From the NCBI GenBank assembly GCA_026120035.1, contig JALRME010000004.1, positions 186,001 through 250,000 on the forward strand: a stretch of DNA of 64,000 nucleotides, written 5' to 3'. A program made the position numbers and the translations under genes. Each line of letters starts with the position of its first letter. Position 1 is the first letter of the stretch. Source of the DNA: Coleophoma eucalyptorum. Taxonomy: Eukaryota; Ascomycota; Leotiomycetes; Helotiales; Dermateaceae. Below the pieces are notes generated by a model, which was given only the letters and a program-made list of their open reading frames with translations, was not told where the DNA came from and did not search any database. Of the stretch, positions 45,874 to 57,046 are shown piece after piece.

Positions 45874-47898
45874 ATGGGACCGTCTAAGTGTCCTCCTGGG
45901 GCCCGGACACCTCAGGCATGTGAAGTCTGGTATGTTACTGGCCAGGTATCAGAGTAATATGTGTGTGCAAGCATTAATGACGATTGGCAGCCGGAAACGC
46001 AAGACAAAATGCGACGGTATCAGACCACAGTGTCGAGGTTGTCTAAAGCGGAAGACGAAGTGTACATGGCTGAAGACGCTAGGCCCAGGAAGTCATTTCC
46101 CTCTTCAATCTGAAGAGCCAACATCGCTGCCAAACTCCACGACCGATGGACTTCTACTATCAAGAAGCCTAGGTGATAATAGTACTGACAATTTCAAATT
46201 TCCTGCCGACGCACTTCTCCAGCGATTATTGAAGATATTTCTTGCGCGCCATCATGATCTGGAACTATGCTCGTTCCTCCATAAGCCCTCCCTAGATATG
46301 TCTATATTAAAGATTCGATCACCACTACTGGTTGCTTCTATTATCACTTTATCAGCATTATATATCCCCGACGACGAAGTAGGCGGAGATTATGAGTATC
46401 ATTCGGCGGCAGAATTGTCCAATTATTGGGCAAATATCGCTAGAAGTCTCGCCCGTGCTGTCTCTGACGAGCCTTCAGGTACGTTCATCATTGTCATTAA
46501 CATTAGCTTGCTAAGACTCTTCTGACGATAGTATACACGATCCAAGGCTATTTAATTTTAGCTGTCCGGGAGCTTGTGACTTGGACAAACTTCAAGGCAT
46601 GGATGTATGCTGGTACTGCTACCAGAATGGCCCATGCCTTACAACTTGGATCAGAATTCAATCAACGCCATTCCCCAAGGCAGAAGGAAGTACGCCGGAG
46701 AACTTTCTGGGCCTGCTTTGTAGTAGATCGCTTGGTTTCGTACTCGTGCAATCGGTCTTTTGGAGTTGAAATGCTCTCAGTACGCATTCAACTTCCCTGT
46801 CCCGAGAATACGTTTGCTTTTGAAGAAGCCTACAGTGGGCCTACTCTTGAAAATGTTATGCTCTATGGCCAGCAAGTTTCGCAATTGGGTATCCTGCCCT
46901 TTTATATCACAATGGTGAAGCTCTGGGGTGAAATGGCTCTGCTGCATATGTCTGGAGGCCGCAGGCGTCTCAAGCATCCCCCACAGGATCCCCACGGGGA
47001 ATTTTTCCAGCGAGAAAAAGCGGTAGAGGAATTTATCGCTACATTACCGGCCAGTTTAAAATGGTCAACCCAAAACTACAAAATACATCAGATCACTGGG
47101 CAAGCACAAGGGTTTGTCAATATGAACTTTTTACTGCATCATTCGAGATGCGTTTTGCACCAAGAGTATCTACCTCAATTAGACTCACAGTACGCCCTTA
47201 CAACTGATCCTAATCCATCTACGATATTTGACAGCGCTGGTATCTCCCTTGACTATGGCGACCAAAGAGTTATAGATGTCTGCATTGCTAGCGTCAATGC
47301 TATAACAGACATGGCTATAACCCTTAGCAGCGGTAGCTCTCAAGATCGAGCTATGCTTCAGTCAACTTTCGCCGCTAATGCTATCTTGACTGCTACTGCA
47401 GTGCAACTATGGATACTGTATACCCAAACATGTGATAAATGCCCTAAGCATGTTGCAAGGGCTCGTGCTAACCAGCTCCTTAAAATTATTAAATCCTGGC
47501 AGCCTCAATGGCGTGTTGCAAATGCATGGGTCGAAACTCTCGAGATGCTTTTTAAGCTCTACGACTTTTCGTATGGCGCTGGTAATGTGTCAGCTTCAGA
47601 TATTTGGGAGGCGGGAATTGATGAAATTGGTGAGAGCCAGGCGCTTGAGGAAGAAGCAATGGATGAGAACGGAACTTATCCAGGACTCTCTGATGGAGAT
47701 GGTATACCGGACCCATCACTGATATGCCAACGGCTGTTTGACAAAGTTCGAAGTATATTGTTAAACCCTCTGGACCCAACGGATGTTAAAAAGAGGGTTT
47801 TGAGGATATATTGCAGAACCTTGTGGCAACATATGTGGAGCTATGAGCCATTTCAAGACTTGGGAGAGGACATTATACCTTTGGGCGGACAAGCTTAA
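45874..47898 (+). CDS. Zn2Cys6 fungal transcription factor
   Basis: A zinc-cluster regulator of 636 residues with exons 45874..45929, 45991..46478 and 46532..47898. The first intron interrupts the zinc cluster. Joined, it reads ACEVC|RKRKTKCDGIRPQC then CLKRKTKC, correct C-x2-C-x6-C-x6-C-x2-C-x6-C spacing. The fungal-TF homology region is clear: WTNFKAWMYAGTATRMAHAL, RRRTFWACFVVDRLVSYSC (the typical 'R-R-x-F-W-x-x-F-x-x-D-R' block) and a helical C-terminal half. Start ATG 45874 is chosen because it opens directly onto the cluster. It is the only regulator in the right-hand biosynthetic-looking region (38-64 kb) and so a candidate pathway regulator (inference). Confidence 0.88.
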
Positions 47899-48430
47899 TA
47901 CAAATATAAAGGCAGTGTAGAATTAGACTTATTTGAAACTGCCTCCCCGGCCCGAATATGGATTGTATCTGCTTGATATAATACGGCTGGAAGCATGGTG
48001 CGGGTAAGGTGGCAATATAACCCGCCTACCCCAAAGCAAGGTCGATAGTTGCTCTTGGAAAGAGTCTCTGTGGCGTTAAGACATCGCAGAATTAACTCGG
48101 GACTGGGGGTCCCAGGGTACCATACTATTTTAGCAACCCTAGGAATCATTGTGATCACTGAGAATTACAAGATTCCTAGAAGCGAAGGCGGTATTGGTAA
48201 TCCGGAGAGAGGTAGCGAAAATGCTGATGATATGAACGGCTTATCCGAGGTCAAGGAGTGGAGAACATTATTCATTCACCCATACCTCCAATGTCGAACA
48301 TGGCCAGCCCCCATGTCCCTTTATCCAATAAGATGAGTATATATAAATCTTCCTTTCTCTCCCGATTCTATTCCTCAGACTTCGTTCATCAAAAAACTCC
48401 TCATTAAAGCTGAAAGTTGCAAAATAAATC
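47899..48430. other. Intergenic: promoter of DLH copy 2
   Basis: 530 bp, no coding signal. It holds CCAAT at about 48324 and TATAAA at 48342-48347. Confidence 0.4.
48342..48347 (+). promoter_or_regulatory. TATA box of DLH copy 2
   Basis: TATAAA about 85 bp upstream of the ATG at 48431, with a CCAAT pentamer some 18 bp before it. Confidence 0.45.
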
Positions 48431-49386
48431 ATGACTTCACTACCGCCAGGAGACTGCTGCACCAAGGGCAGCAAACATGATGGACAGATCCAGGGCGCCA
48501 TTGAAAAGATTGGAGATAGTAAGCATTGATTAGACCTTATCAAAGTCTCTGCAAAGCGTATTATACGCATTACAGCCTTCGGAGCTAATGCTGTTTTCCT
48601 GCCCGTAGTCAACACCTACTTTGCCCGACCAGCAAGTGACTCCTTGCAAAAAGACAAAGCTATAGTAATTGTCAGCGATATATTCGGAATCTATCCCAAT
48701 GTTCAGTTAGTTGCAGACAAATTTGCCGAGGAGGGCTACCTCACCGTGGTTCCCGATCTCTTCAATGGAGATGCAATTTCCGTGGAGGCCTTCTTAGGAC
48801 AGAAGGTGGATCTTCCAAAATGGCTAAACGGTCCACCTGGACATTTACCCGACACAGTTGATCCAATTGTAGAAGCTGTCATCAACTATCTGCGGACAAC
48901 CTTAAAGGTAAAGAGGATCGGAGCCGTCGGATATTGTTATGGCGGAAGGGTGAGTTGGGTAGAAGATCCCTCATAATACGGGCTAATATTTACATTGATA
49001 TAGTACGTTGTACGCTTTCTGAAGGATGAACAATTTGACGTGGGATATACCGCCCATCCATCCTTTATCACTGAGGGAGAACTTCGCGCCATTCATAAAC
49101 CACTCTCAATCGCAGCATCTGGTAAGTTTTCCTTACTCATAACACTAAACACTGAGACTGATGGCTTTTTCCTTTTTCCAAAGAAATCGATACGATATTC
49201 ACTCGAGAATTCCGCTATGAATCAGAAAAGATCCTGGCTGGTCTACATTACCCATATCAAATAAACGTCTATGGTGCTGTTGAGCATGGCTTTGCTTTAC
49301 GCGGTGACCTTAGTGTCAAAGAGGTAGCCATTGCTCAGAAACGAGCTTTCCAACAAGCAACAGCTTGGTTTGAGGATTGGCTTTAG
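48431..49386 (+). CDS. Dienelactone hydrolase family protein (copy 2)
   Basis: A DLH-family hydrolase of 249 residues with exons 48431..48518, 48609..48949, 49004..49121 and 49184..49386. The nucleophile Cys lies in GYCYGGR and the catalytic His in YGAVEHGFALR. The Asp is in the EIDTIF segment rebuilt by the last splice. It shares DIFGIYPNVQLVADKFAEEG and VVPDLFNGD with the copy at 21608-22467 and has the same first two exon lengths (88 and 341 nt). It carries one extra intron in the third coding segment. Its N-terminus keeps the CC-x6-H arrangement of fungal DLH-like proteins. The substrate is unknown. It lies between a Zn2Cys6 regulator and a thioesterase. Confidence 0.9.
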
Positions 49387-50432
49387 CCTCTTATAATGAT
49401 ACATCGAATCGTCTTATGGAGATGTAGAATATTTAGTTCTTAAATTATTTGCTGAACAATGAAATCTATCCTTTTACTCAGTACCTACATCGAACTTGGT
49501 CCAGGCGAATTTGTAACTTTGATTTAGTTCGCAGGCCCAAACTGTCGACTTTTTGAGCTAAGCACTCAGTATAGCTAATAAAAGAGTATCACAATATATA
49601 AGGTAAATCAATTTGTGATTGGCCATCTACTTGGAAGGGCAGCCTTTACACTTAGACTCATCAACAGGAATTCGTAGACACGTTGGTCCTAACTAAATCA
49701 TCAATGTTCTTGGGCATGAACTCTTCCAGCATGTCCTGGAATGTTGCCAAGACGAGGCCGGCAATGCTTTCCAAGGGAGTCTACAATAGAAGTAGCGAAG
49801 CAATCACGAACTTTGAGAACGGGAACTCATTCGCAGACAACTTTTCTGTGATTATAGGAGAAGGGCAGCTCTGCAACTTGGACAAGTGCATTTGGCCGTC
49901 ATGACAGCGCACCTAGACCGTATCAGTAGCTTGTGAACTCTTCTTGACCGGCACTAGACCCTCGTGAGACCCGCCTTTGACGATTCCAGATATGCTAAGA
50001 GTAATGATACTGTTAACTCATATGCTAGCGAGGTGGAAATCGAGCCTGGTGGTGGTTGAGATTATTTTGGGGGCTGAGAGATAATTGTTCGCGCGGTGCG
50101 CGGCAAAAGGACGCTTGTCAGCGCACAAGGCCATGGAGCTAAATTTCAGAGTGCTATTATAGAATGATTCTGCGGAATGAGGATAGATTGAGCCTATATT
50201 TGGTTTTATTGTTACTCGAACTGCATACAGAGTCTTAACATGGAGCAACACTACGAGAATCCTAAATATAAAGATGGCAATCAGGTATTCTTGGGTCTGT
50301 ATCTTAGGACGCGAAATAATAGACTATATAGTAGACATATGATTCTTAATAATCTATGCTTATCAAAAGACAAAGAAAAAATGTCAAGTAAATTCCAAGT
50401 AAATGACTGCCTCTAGAAGTTACTATCCTTAT
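49387..50432. other. Intergenic, about 1 kb, no supported gene
   Basis: Convergent 3' flanks of the DLH and thioesterase genes. Small frames near 49683-49904 and 50018-50251 lack similarity. Confidence 0.35.
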
Positions 50433-51590
50433 CTAACGCTGTGTTTCCAGTACGTGCAATGCTGTCCGAACCTTCTCGTTCAGGGCCTCAACCTAAGTCT
50501 AGTTAACTATGATATTATGAACCTAGATACAAGCTATATATTACCTTATCAAAGCCAAACATATTATAATGGTGGCTGTCTACATCAACCACAGCAAGGA
50601 TGAAATCTGGATATTTCGTGTCCCAACCTAACAGCTTTTCATTGCGGAAGATATCGACTCGAACAGGAATATTTGAGGACGAAGACGAAATCGTAGGAAC
50701 AAACTTAGTTCCACGAAGGAGAACTGCTGGCGGAAGTGTTGGCTTAGAGAGTAAAGCAGCCTCGTACTCATCTGGTTTTTTTAACTTGCGAACGGGTTCT
50801 AAAACCGCGGGACCGTGCAATGGATAGTATAGCATGTGGTTTGGAGGAATGTGGATTTCAAGCCCATTCTTTGGACTTCCCCATTTGGAGCTACTTATCC
50901 CTCTTTTCTCGCGGGTATTCTCACTCCCAACACTACCATTATCACTCCATTCTGGCAATTCCCATGTGTACAACAAGTCTGCACATTGTTCAAAACACCG
51001 CCTTACAAGCTCGGGTAAATTTGGCAAGGCAGCTTGCGCGACCTCGGGGATATTGGCCCACGGAATATGGAGTGGTGAATCCATGAGCAGCAGTCCTTCC
51101 ACGGAAACCTTTGGTTTCGGCTGGCGTGTCGCGATGAGATGCGATATCGCAACGGAAAGGAGACCTCCAAGAGACCAGCCTTACGTGGGAGAGCGAGATC
51201 ACGTCAGCTTCAGGATACTTCTCATGCCACCGATAACACACAACATATAACAGTATATAAAATTCCTGGCTCGTGCGGATTTTGGCTGAGTAGAAAGTTA
51301 AAAGAGAACTAGGACTCACCACCTAGGAAAATTGGTCCTTCAATGCCCGCGGCTTCAATCAAGCCAAGATAGGTGCTCGCCATTTCGTCCACGCCGCCCT
51401 CCCAGGGAGCGCTTGTCTCGAAATGCGGGTTGTGAATAGCATAGACAGTTCGGTCAAGAGACCCGAGGGCAAAGTAGCTAAATACAGTGCCACCGCCATC
51501 ATGAATTAGAATGAGTGGTGTCTGAGGTGGGGACGTCGAGAATGGCTTCCTAAGGGGGCTTTCGATCCTGGTAGGATTAGTGTCAAGCAT
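50433..51590 (-). CDS. Stand-alone thioesterase-type alpha/beta hydrolase (PKS/NRPS TE-like)
   Basis: A protein of 321 residues; exons in transcription order are 51590..51320, 51179..50545 and 50492..50433. It matches thioesterase domains that release polyketides or peptides: [19 protein letters not shown] at the N-terminus, then the nucleophile elbow GGWSLGG (Ser about 93) restored across the first intron. [12 protein letters not shown] follows, and the catalytic His lies in [10 protein letters not shown] just before the short last exon. No signal peptide is present. A free-standing TE-like enzyme could act in trans on a synthase encoded elsewhere, hydrolyse an acyl-CoA/ACP thioester, or be an orphan esterase. 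No PKS or NRPS is in the window, although a fatty acid synthase subunit lies 12 kb to the right. Confidence 0.85.
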
Positions 51591-51951
51591 TTTGCGTGGG
51601 GTTGGTGCTGCTTAGCGACAGACACTTGTTTTACTGTGGGAAAGAAAATGTAGGGAGAAGATGCGTGTTCAGGAAAGTGGGAGCCAGCGTCTTTTTATGG
51701 GGTTCTTTCAATTACTAAAGGGCCAGCTTACCACCAAGACACTATCCACTTCGTGCATTCATTCGTGCATTCATTCGTTACTGCTGAGAGAAAACAAAAG
51801 TTGAACATGTTGTGCTCGCTCGTATCTTACATTGAATAAGCGACTCTGTCATCAGTTTCCGATTTAATATGTTTTTAAAGTGAACAACTACAATCTTACA
51901 ATAAAAACAAACTCCAACCAGGGGAATGATTATTAGATTTTCTTTATCATA
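51591..51951. other. Intergenic: thioesterase promoter
   Basis: About 360 bp. It contains a short tandem repeat (two full 12-bp units of GTGCATTCATTC) at about 51753-51776. No coding signal. Confidence 0.4.
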
Positions 51952-53388
51952 TCATGAATTCTGAATTACATACTCCTTTGTTTCGCCTGCCTCAGCCGTA
52001 TCAAAGACGCCAGTGGCAGGTAGTCCACTCTTCTTCAGAGCACTCTTCAACAAAATAGGAGGTTCAAAGGCATCTTCATCACCCAGCACCCATGTGCCCC
52101 AATGCATAGAGATTGCATAGCTACATTTGGTGTCTTTAAATATTTCCACGGCGTCATAAGGACTTGCGTGAATTGGAGCCATAAGATAGCGCGGGAAATA
52201 CGCTCCAATTGGCAACATACCTAGTGTGAAGGGCCCGCGCAGTTCCCCTATCTGCGCAAAGGCTGGGCAGACGGGCAGGTCAGCATATTTGGGGCCGTAG
52301 TCGTCTTCCTCGGGATCAAGGTCGGGAACGGAGCGGTAGCCCGTGTCACCGGCGAAATACACCGATGATGCGAGTTCTTGCTCTCCAGACTTCACTCCCC
52401 ACGATGCCCAGAGCGTTTTGTCAGTACCGAGCAAAGTCCGCCCGGTTGAGTGCTGAGATGGGAAACAGCTAATTTGAGCTGTGATGGGGCTTCCCGTTGG
52501 CAGGCTTTCATCCATCGAGCCGGAAAGGGTGAAATTTACTTCCTGCCACCAGTCAAGTTCAGTGACGTTCTTGAGGCCACGAGACTGAAACCATTTTTTG
52601 TTTCCCAGAGGGACAAAAAAGTGAGCTTTGGGATGGCACCGGTTGATATCCCTGATGGTTTGGGTGGACAACTACAGAATCGATTAACAACAATTTGCAT
52701 AACAATAGGCGTGGCCATAAGCCTTGAGTTGGTTACATGATCAAAGTGGTTATGTGATATTATCACAATGTCTATAATGGGAAGATCCGTGATTCGGCAG
52801 GGCGCAGGAGTAAAACGTCTAGGTCCCAACCATTTTAATGGTGAGCAACGATCCGTGAAGACAGGATCGAACAGCACTCTGAGGCCGGACGGAAATTCTA
52901 CAAAAAAACTGGCATGGCCAAGCCAGGTCGCGCGCAGTTTTGAGGAATCAGACCGAGTCTTTAAAAAGTATGGTGTCAAAACTGGAACCTAGATGGATCT
53001 CACAGGTCAGGCATCAGAAATCAGTTGAGGGCAAGCTGCAGATGCTATATACCTTTTCTCTCTCGGTTGAAGGGCTGCGGAAAACAATTTAGTCGTGCGA
53101 AATTCTGGAAAATCATGCAAACTCACTGAGTCCAGGTAGAAGACCATTTTCGCCTTTGTTGTAAGCCTGTCAATATTTGTCCAAAGCACGATTGTGACCA
53201 AGATCTACTGACTCTTTGAGATACTTCTTGACTTTCTCCGGTACCAGCGGTCTAAAGCTAGGCCATGGATTGGAGAAGACGTTCTTGTCGCCCTTCTGAG
53301 GGTGGTGCTTTTTGTCTGCAACGGCTTCCGGTGCAAAATCTGTCACTGGCGATATAGTGACCGTTGCTTCTAGGCTTTCAATGCCCAT
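51952..53388 (-). CDS. NAPE-PLD-like metallo-beta-lactamase-fold hydrolase
   Basis: A protein of 394 residues; exons in transcription order are 53388..53209, 53166..53127, 52981..52737 and 52671..51952. The metallo-beta-lactamase fold is shown by [16 protein letters not shown], then [10 protein letters not shown] (H-x-H-x-D-H metal ligands), [20 protein letters not shown] (metal-bridging Asp) and SMHWGTW near the C-terminus. This order and the WLGHA/HWGT blocks are those of N-acylphosphatidylethanolamine phospholipase D relatives rather than glyoxalase II. The PKS-release MBL enzymes of fungi are a different MBL branch, so product release is not implied. Splicing joins are phase-consistent. 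The small second exon (40 nt) is the least certain part. It may act on N-acyl lipids (inference). Confidence 0.85.
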
Positions 53389-54252
53389 CTCGTAATTGGA
53401 GCGAGCACAATGGGATTGATTAACTTTCGAAAGAAATTTAGTCTCTCAAGTACAATGGCAATCAAAGGGACATTTGAAGTCAAATGGGCTCCCGGCGGCT
53501 ATCGTTTTTCACAAAACAAGTGGTCTAAAACAAAAGCCAGCATCACATGTGCTACATCGATGGCATACAAGCAATATTGTAAATAGATAAGAAATTGGAT
53601 GCGTGGAAAGAATGTACCTGAGGCGATGCGGCGGTCGCTTATTGTATGACATGCGTAAGGGCGGGCTCGCGAAATGACAGCACGGACCAGCTAGGCAAGG
53701 GATGTGGATGTAAGTAAGGGATCTGAGTAAGAGTTCTGAGTAAAGGGATCTGAGTAATACAGCAATAACTCTCTGCAACCACACCATTCCTGTTCCTGTT
53801 GCGCAAATGGCTTAGACCAGCCTGGAGTAATTCAGAGTAAATCAGGGAACTCAAACTTTTTTACTATTGTAGCTCTACTCATACTTATGCCTCCACGTGA
53901 TGCGCGGGGTCCTTGAGACATGTGGTATTGAGCGAAGTCAAACGCATAGCTTAGTCATGATCTGGCTCCTATGTCAGGCTACATTACCACACGAGCACAG
54001 GAGATTCGACAGCTTCAGCTTCAGCTCCAGGAAAGACACCTGCAAGTCAGACATGAGATCCAAACCTGCACCGCCCTGATGACCCCACACATAAGTCACG
54101 TGGCGTACTACAGGTGACGGGAGACTACCTACCTAGTTTAGGTGACATTCCAACATCTTCAACAGCTCTTTTTTTGGACGACGTTCAACTTCTGAAAACC
54201 GACACAGAAAAACCAGGTATTCATCGGCCAAAGCTTCATCAGCGACCTGGCC
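53389..54252. other. Intergenic: divergent promoter region with short direct repeats
   Basis: About 860 bp between divergent genes. Three copies of TCTGAGTAA occur within about 40 bp (53720-53758). Otherwise there is no coding signal. Confidence 0.4.
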
Positions 54253-56398
54253 ATGTTCTCCGCCAAAAGCAGCCAGTTGGCTGCCAATGTACCTACACGC
54301 GCCACCGAAACTGAAGCCTGTATGTAGCATCTTGAAGCGCACTCCCGAGGCTGACATTTTTGGTATAGTGACAGATACCCTCTTTGCAATCGAGAGTGTC
54401 TTCAACAATGATATCACCCTGGCCGAAGAGGTACTTGCTAAGGGGAACTCCAGCTTCCATGAGGTTTGTGACTGAGATGGCGTCTTTCCTTTCGGAGAGC
54501 TGACTTAGATGCAGTTGGGGAAGGGACTGATGGTACTTTTGCGGACATCTTTGGGTTTTGATGGCGAGTCTTCGGGTAATGGTAAGTGATTCTGCGTCTC
54601 ATCAGTTTGGTCTGCATCTTTGACATTGAACTACCAGCTGCCAAATTCCTTGCCAACTCCCAAGCAAAGGCTAGCGCGCAACGATCGCAGATTGAAGCAC
54701 AAAGCGATACGAGCGATCCCATCTTTCCCCCTGGCTCTGAATACTCGGTCTGTCAAGCTGAGGCCCAGCTAGCCGCTGCCATTGTTGCGGTGCTCAGCCA
54801 GCGCATGGCAGAATATCTTCGAGGCCTTTACAAAATTCGACAGGCATACATGATTCTGCGAGGCATTGCAGATCATGAAAGACGTCGCGTGCGGCGTGAA
54901 AAGCTTAAGGAATTGAGCATCGCCAGAACTCGTGCAGCACTGGCAGCATCGACCCTAGACGATAAACCCCCGGTGGAGGACGAATCAGCCAACACCCTCT
55001 TTGACATCTCTACGCCAGACCTGAAGACGGTCGCCGACACCTATACTTATACGGGTACCAACTTGTGCTTCGGGGTTCTACTGGTGGCTCTTTCTATGAT
55101 CCCATCGGCTTTTCAACAGATCTTGCGAGTTGTAGGCTTCAAAGGAAACAAGGACCGTGGACTCGCTCTACTTTGGGAGACTTCCAAGTTCCCCAATGTC
55201 CATGGTGCTCTTGCTGCTTTGGTCCTCTTATCTTTCTACAATGCCGTCAGATCAGCCTGTGATATACTGGATGGTGAAAATTACCCCAAGAAGAGATGTG
55301 AAGAGTTGGTTGCAACAATGATCAAGAGGTATCCACAAAGTGTATTCTGGACTCTGGAGGAAGCTAGAATGACTGCTGCCCATCGCGAACTTGGGGATGC
55401 CATCGAAATCCTTAGTAAACCGGTTGACCATCCTGTTAAACAACTCATCTCCCTCACCTTGATTGAAAAGTCTATGTATCAGATGCTCCATCACGATTAT
55501 GAAGGTTGCGCCGAGAGCTTCGTTGGATGTATTGCTTTGAGCAAGTACTCACAGGCACTGTAAGTCCATTGATTTGAGAATTTCAAGATCCACTATTGAC
55601 GCTAACAGATACTACTACGATGCGGCCAACGCCAACGTTGAATTGTACCGCCTGGCCCAAACCTCTGATCCCGACCTCGCTGAAAAGTATAAGAAGCAAG
55701 CTACTGAGTATCTCCATACAGCTCTTCACGGAGTTGATAGGAAGACCTTGCTTTCTACCGAGCTTCCTTTTGATGCACTTGTAACCCGTAAAATCAACAA
55801 ATGGCAAGCACGAGCTGACCAGCTTGGTGTTGATCTTGTCGATGCTGTTGGAGTAAGTCCAATTGAGGAAATGATTTATTACTACGGTGGCCACAAGTGG
55901 ATGCAACGTCCAGAACTAGAGCAGTCTCTCGCTATGTTGTCATGGTCTGAAAATTCCAAAGACTGGGCTGTTGCCGAGGCCGATGAGCGTTGCATTCTGT
56001 ACCTTTTGAAAGCAGTCGTGCATCGCTGGCTTGGCGATCTGCCCGTGGCCAGATCACTTCTCATGCGCGTCTTGAATGAAGACCCAAAATCCTTCAAAGG
56101 GAAGTTAAATGACAATTGGATTTTACCATCAGCACACTATGAGATGGCCATTGTCTCCTGGACTGAGAGAAATGAACCTGGTAACAACCAGAAGGCCAAG
56201 GTTGAGGAGTGTGCTCAGTGGTTAGACAAAGTATCAAAATGGGAGAAATATGAGCTTGATGCACGGTATGTTCCGCTGGTATTGATAAATTAAAGTGACT
56301 CTGCTAATTTTGAACATAGTATTTCACTTAAGATCAGGGCTGCGCAAGATGTTGTTGCTACATATAGAAAGAAAGCCAAGATGGCAGCAAAGCATTGA
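54253..56398 (+). CDS. Iml2/TTC39-family protein (inclusion body clearance type)
   Basis: A tetratricopeptide-like helical-repeat protein of 626 residues with exons 54253..54319, 54375..54463, 54515..54581, 54638..55559, 55609..56265 and 56320..56398. Family blocks are the early 'LAEEVLAKGNSSFHELGKG', then PPGSEYSVCQAEAQL, LYKIRQAYMILRGI, CFGVLLVALSMIPSAFQQILRVVGFKG, and the repeats YYYDAANANVEL and RCILYLLKAVVHRWLGD. Yeast Iml2 acts with lipid droplets in clearing protein aggregates, and the role of filamentous-fungal copies is not established. The model seems shorter than I recall for the family (around 700), mainly at the N-terminus. The start is therefore the weakest element, and this could be a diverged paralogue. 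Confidence 0.82.
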
Positions 56399-57046
56399 AT
56401 TTTTCATTCTGACCTTTGAAATCAGTGTTTGTATTCTAGGCTTCAGGGGCGGCTCGCTTCATGGCTGTAGAGACAGGGCAGCAAGTCTTGTTATGGGGGT
56501 TCCTTTGATCAATATTTGGTCTATTATAAATCAAGAGCATGGTAACAGCCAGTTGCTCTGTGCATTAAAACAATAAACACGCATGAACAATCAAATATAT
56601 TTACTATACCGTAATAATTGAATATGAGTGTGTCTTCTGCTTCATCACAACTCACAAGATTATGTGACAGGGGCGACAATTTCTTTTCCCATGACTTGAT
56701 ACAAGCTGTGCCTATGTAACAACCAATACCGAATAAGCTACGTAAGACACTTAGTTGGACCATTGGCTTACTATCCTATCCTACCTGACCCGCTGAGTAA
56801 GATACCTGCGAAATCCTGGTCTCGCTTTCTTTCGCCTTCTAATCACTCACTGCCTTCAGTATATTTTTGGCTCACGTTATCAAGAATTACATCCAAAGTT
56901 TTTAAAAGTTGGATTCCTAATGTATCGATAACCGCGCTTGTAGCGCCAAGTTATACCTCCGGAAAATACTTTAGTATCACTTTGCTTTGAGGAATCTTAA
57001 AGACAATGACAAGTCTTTGCACCTTCCATCGAGAGATTTTTGAAGT
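56399..57046. other. Intergenic: promoter of PanE-type reductase
   Basis: About 650 bp between co-directional genes, with no recognisable coding sequence. Confidence 0.35.

Noticed and set aside
50820..51250. Plus-strand frames over the thioesterase gene
   Set aside because: They overlap the coding exon and the first intron antisense, with no family resemblance.
50433..53388. A polyketide cluster core, suggested by the thioesterase next to an MBL-fold enzyme
   Set aside because: No KS/AT/ACP sequence is present here, and the MBL protein is of the NAPE-PLD type, not the polyketide-release type.
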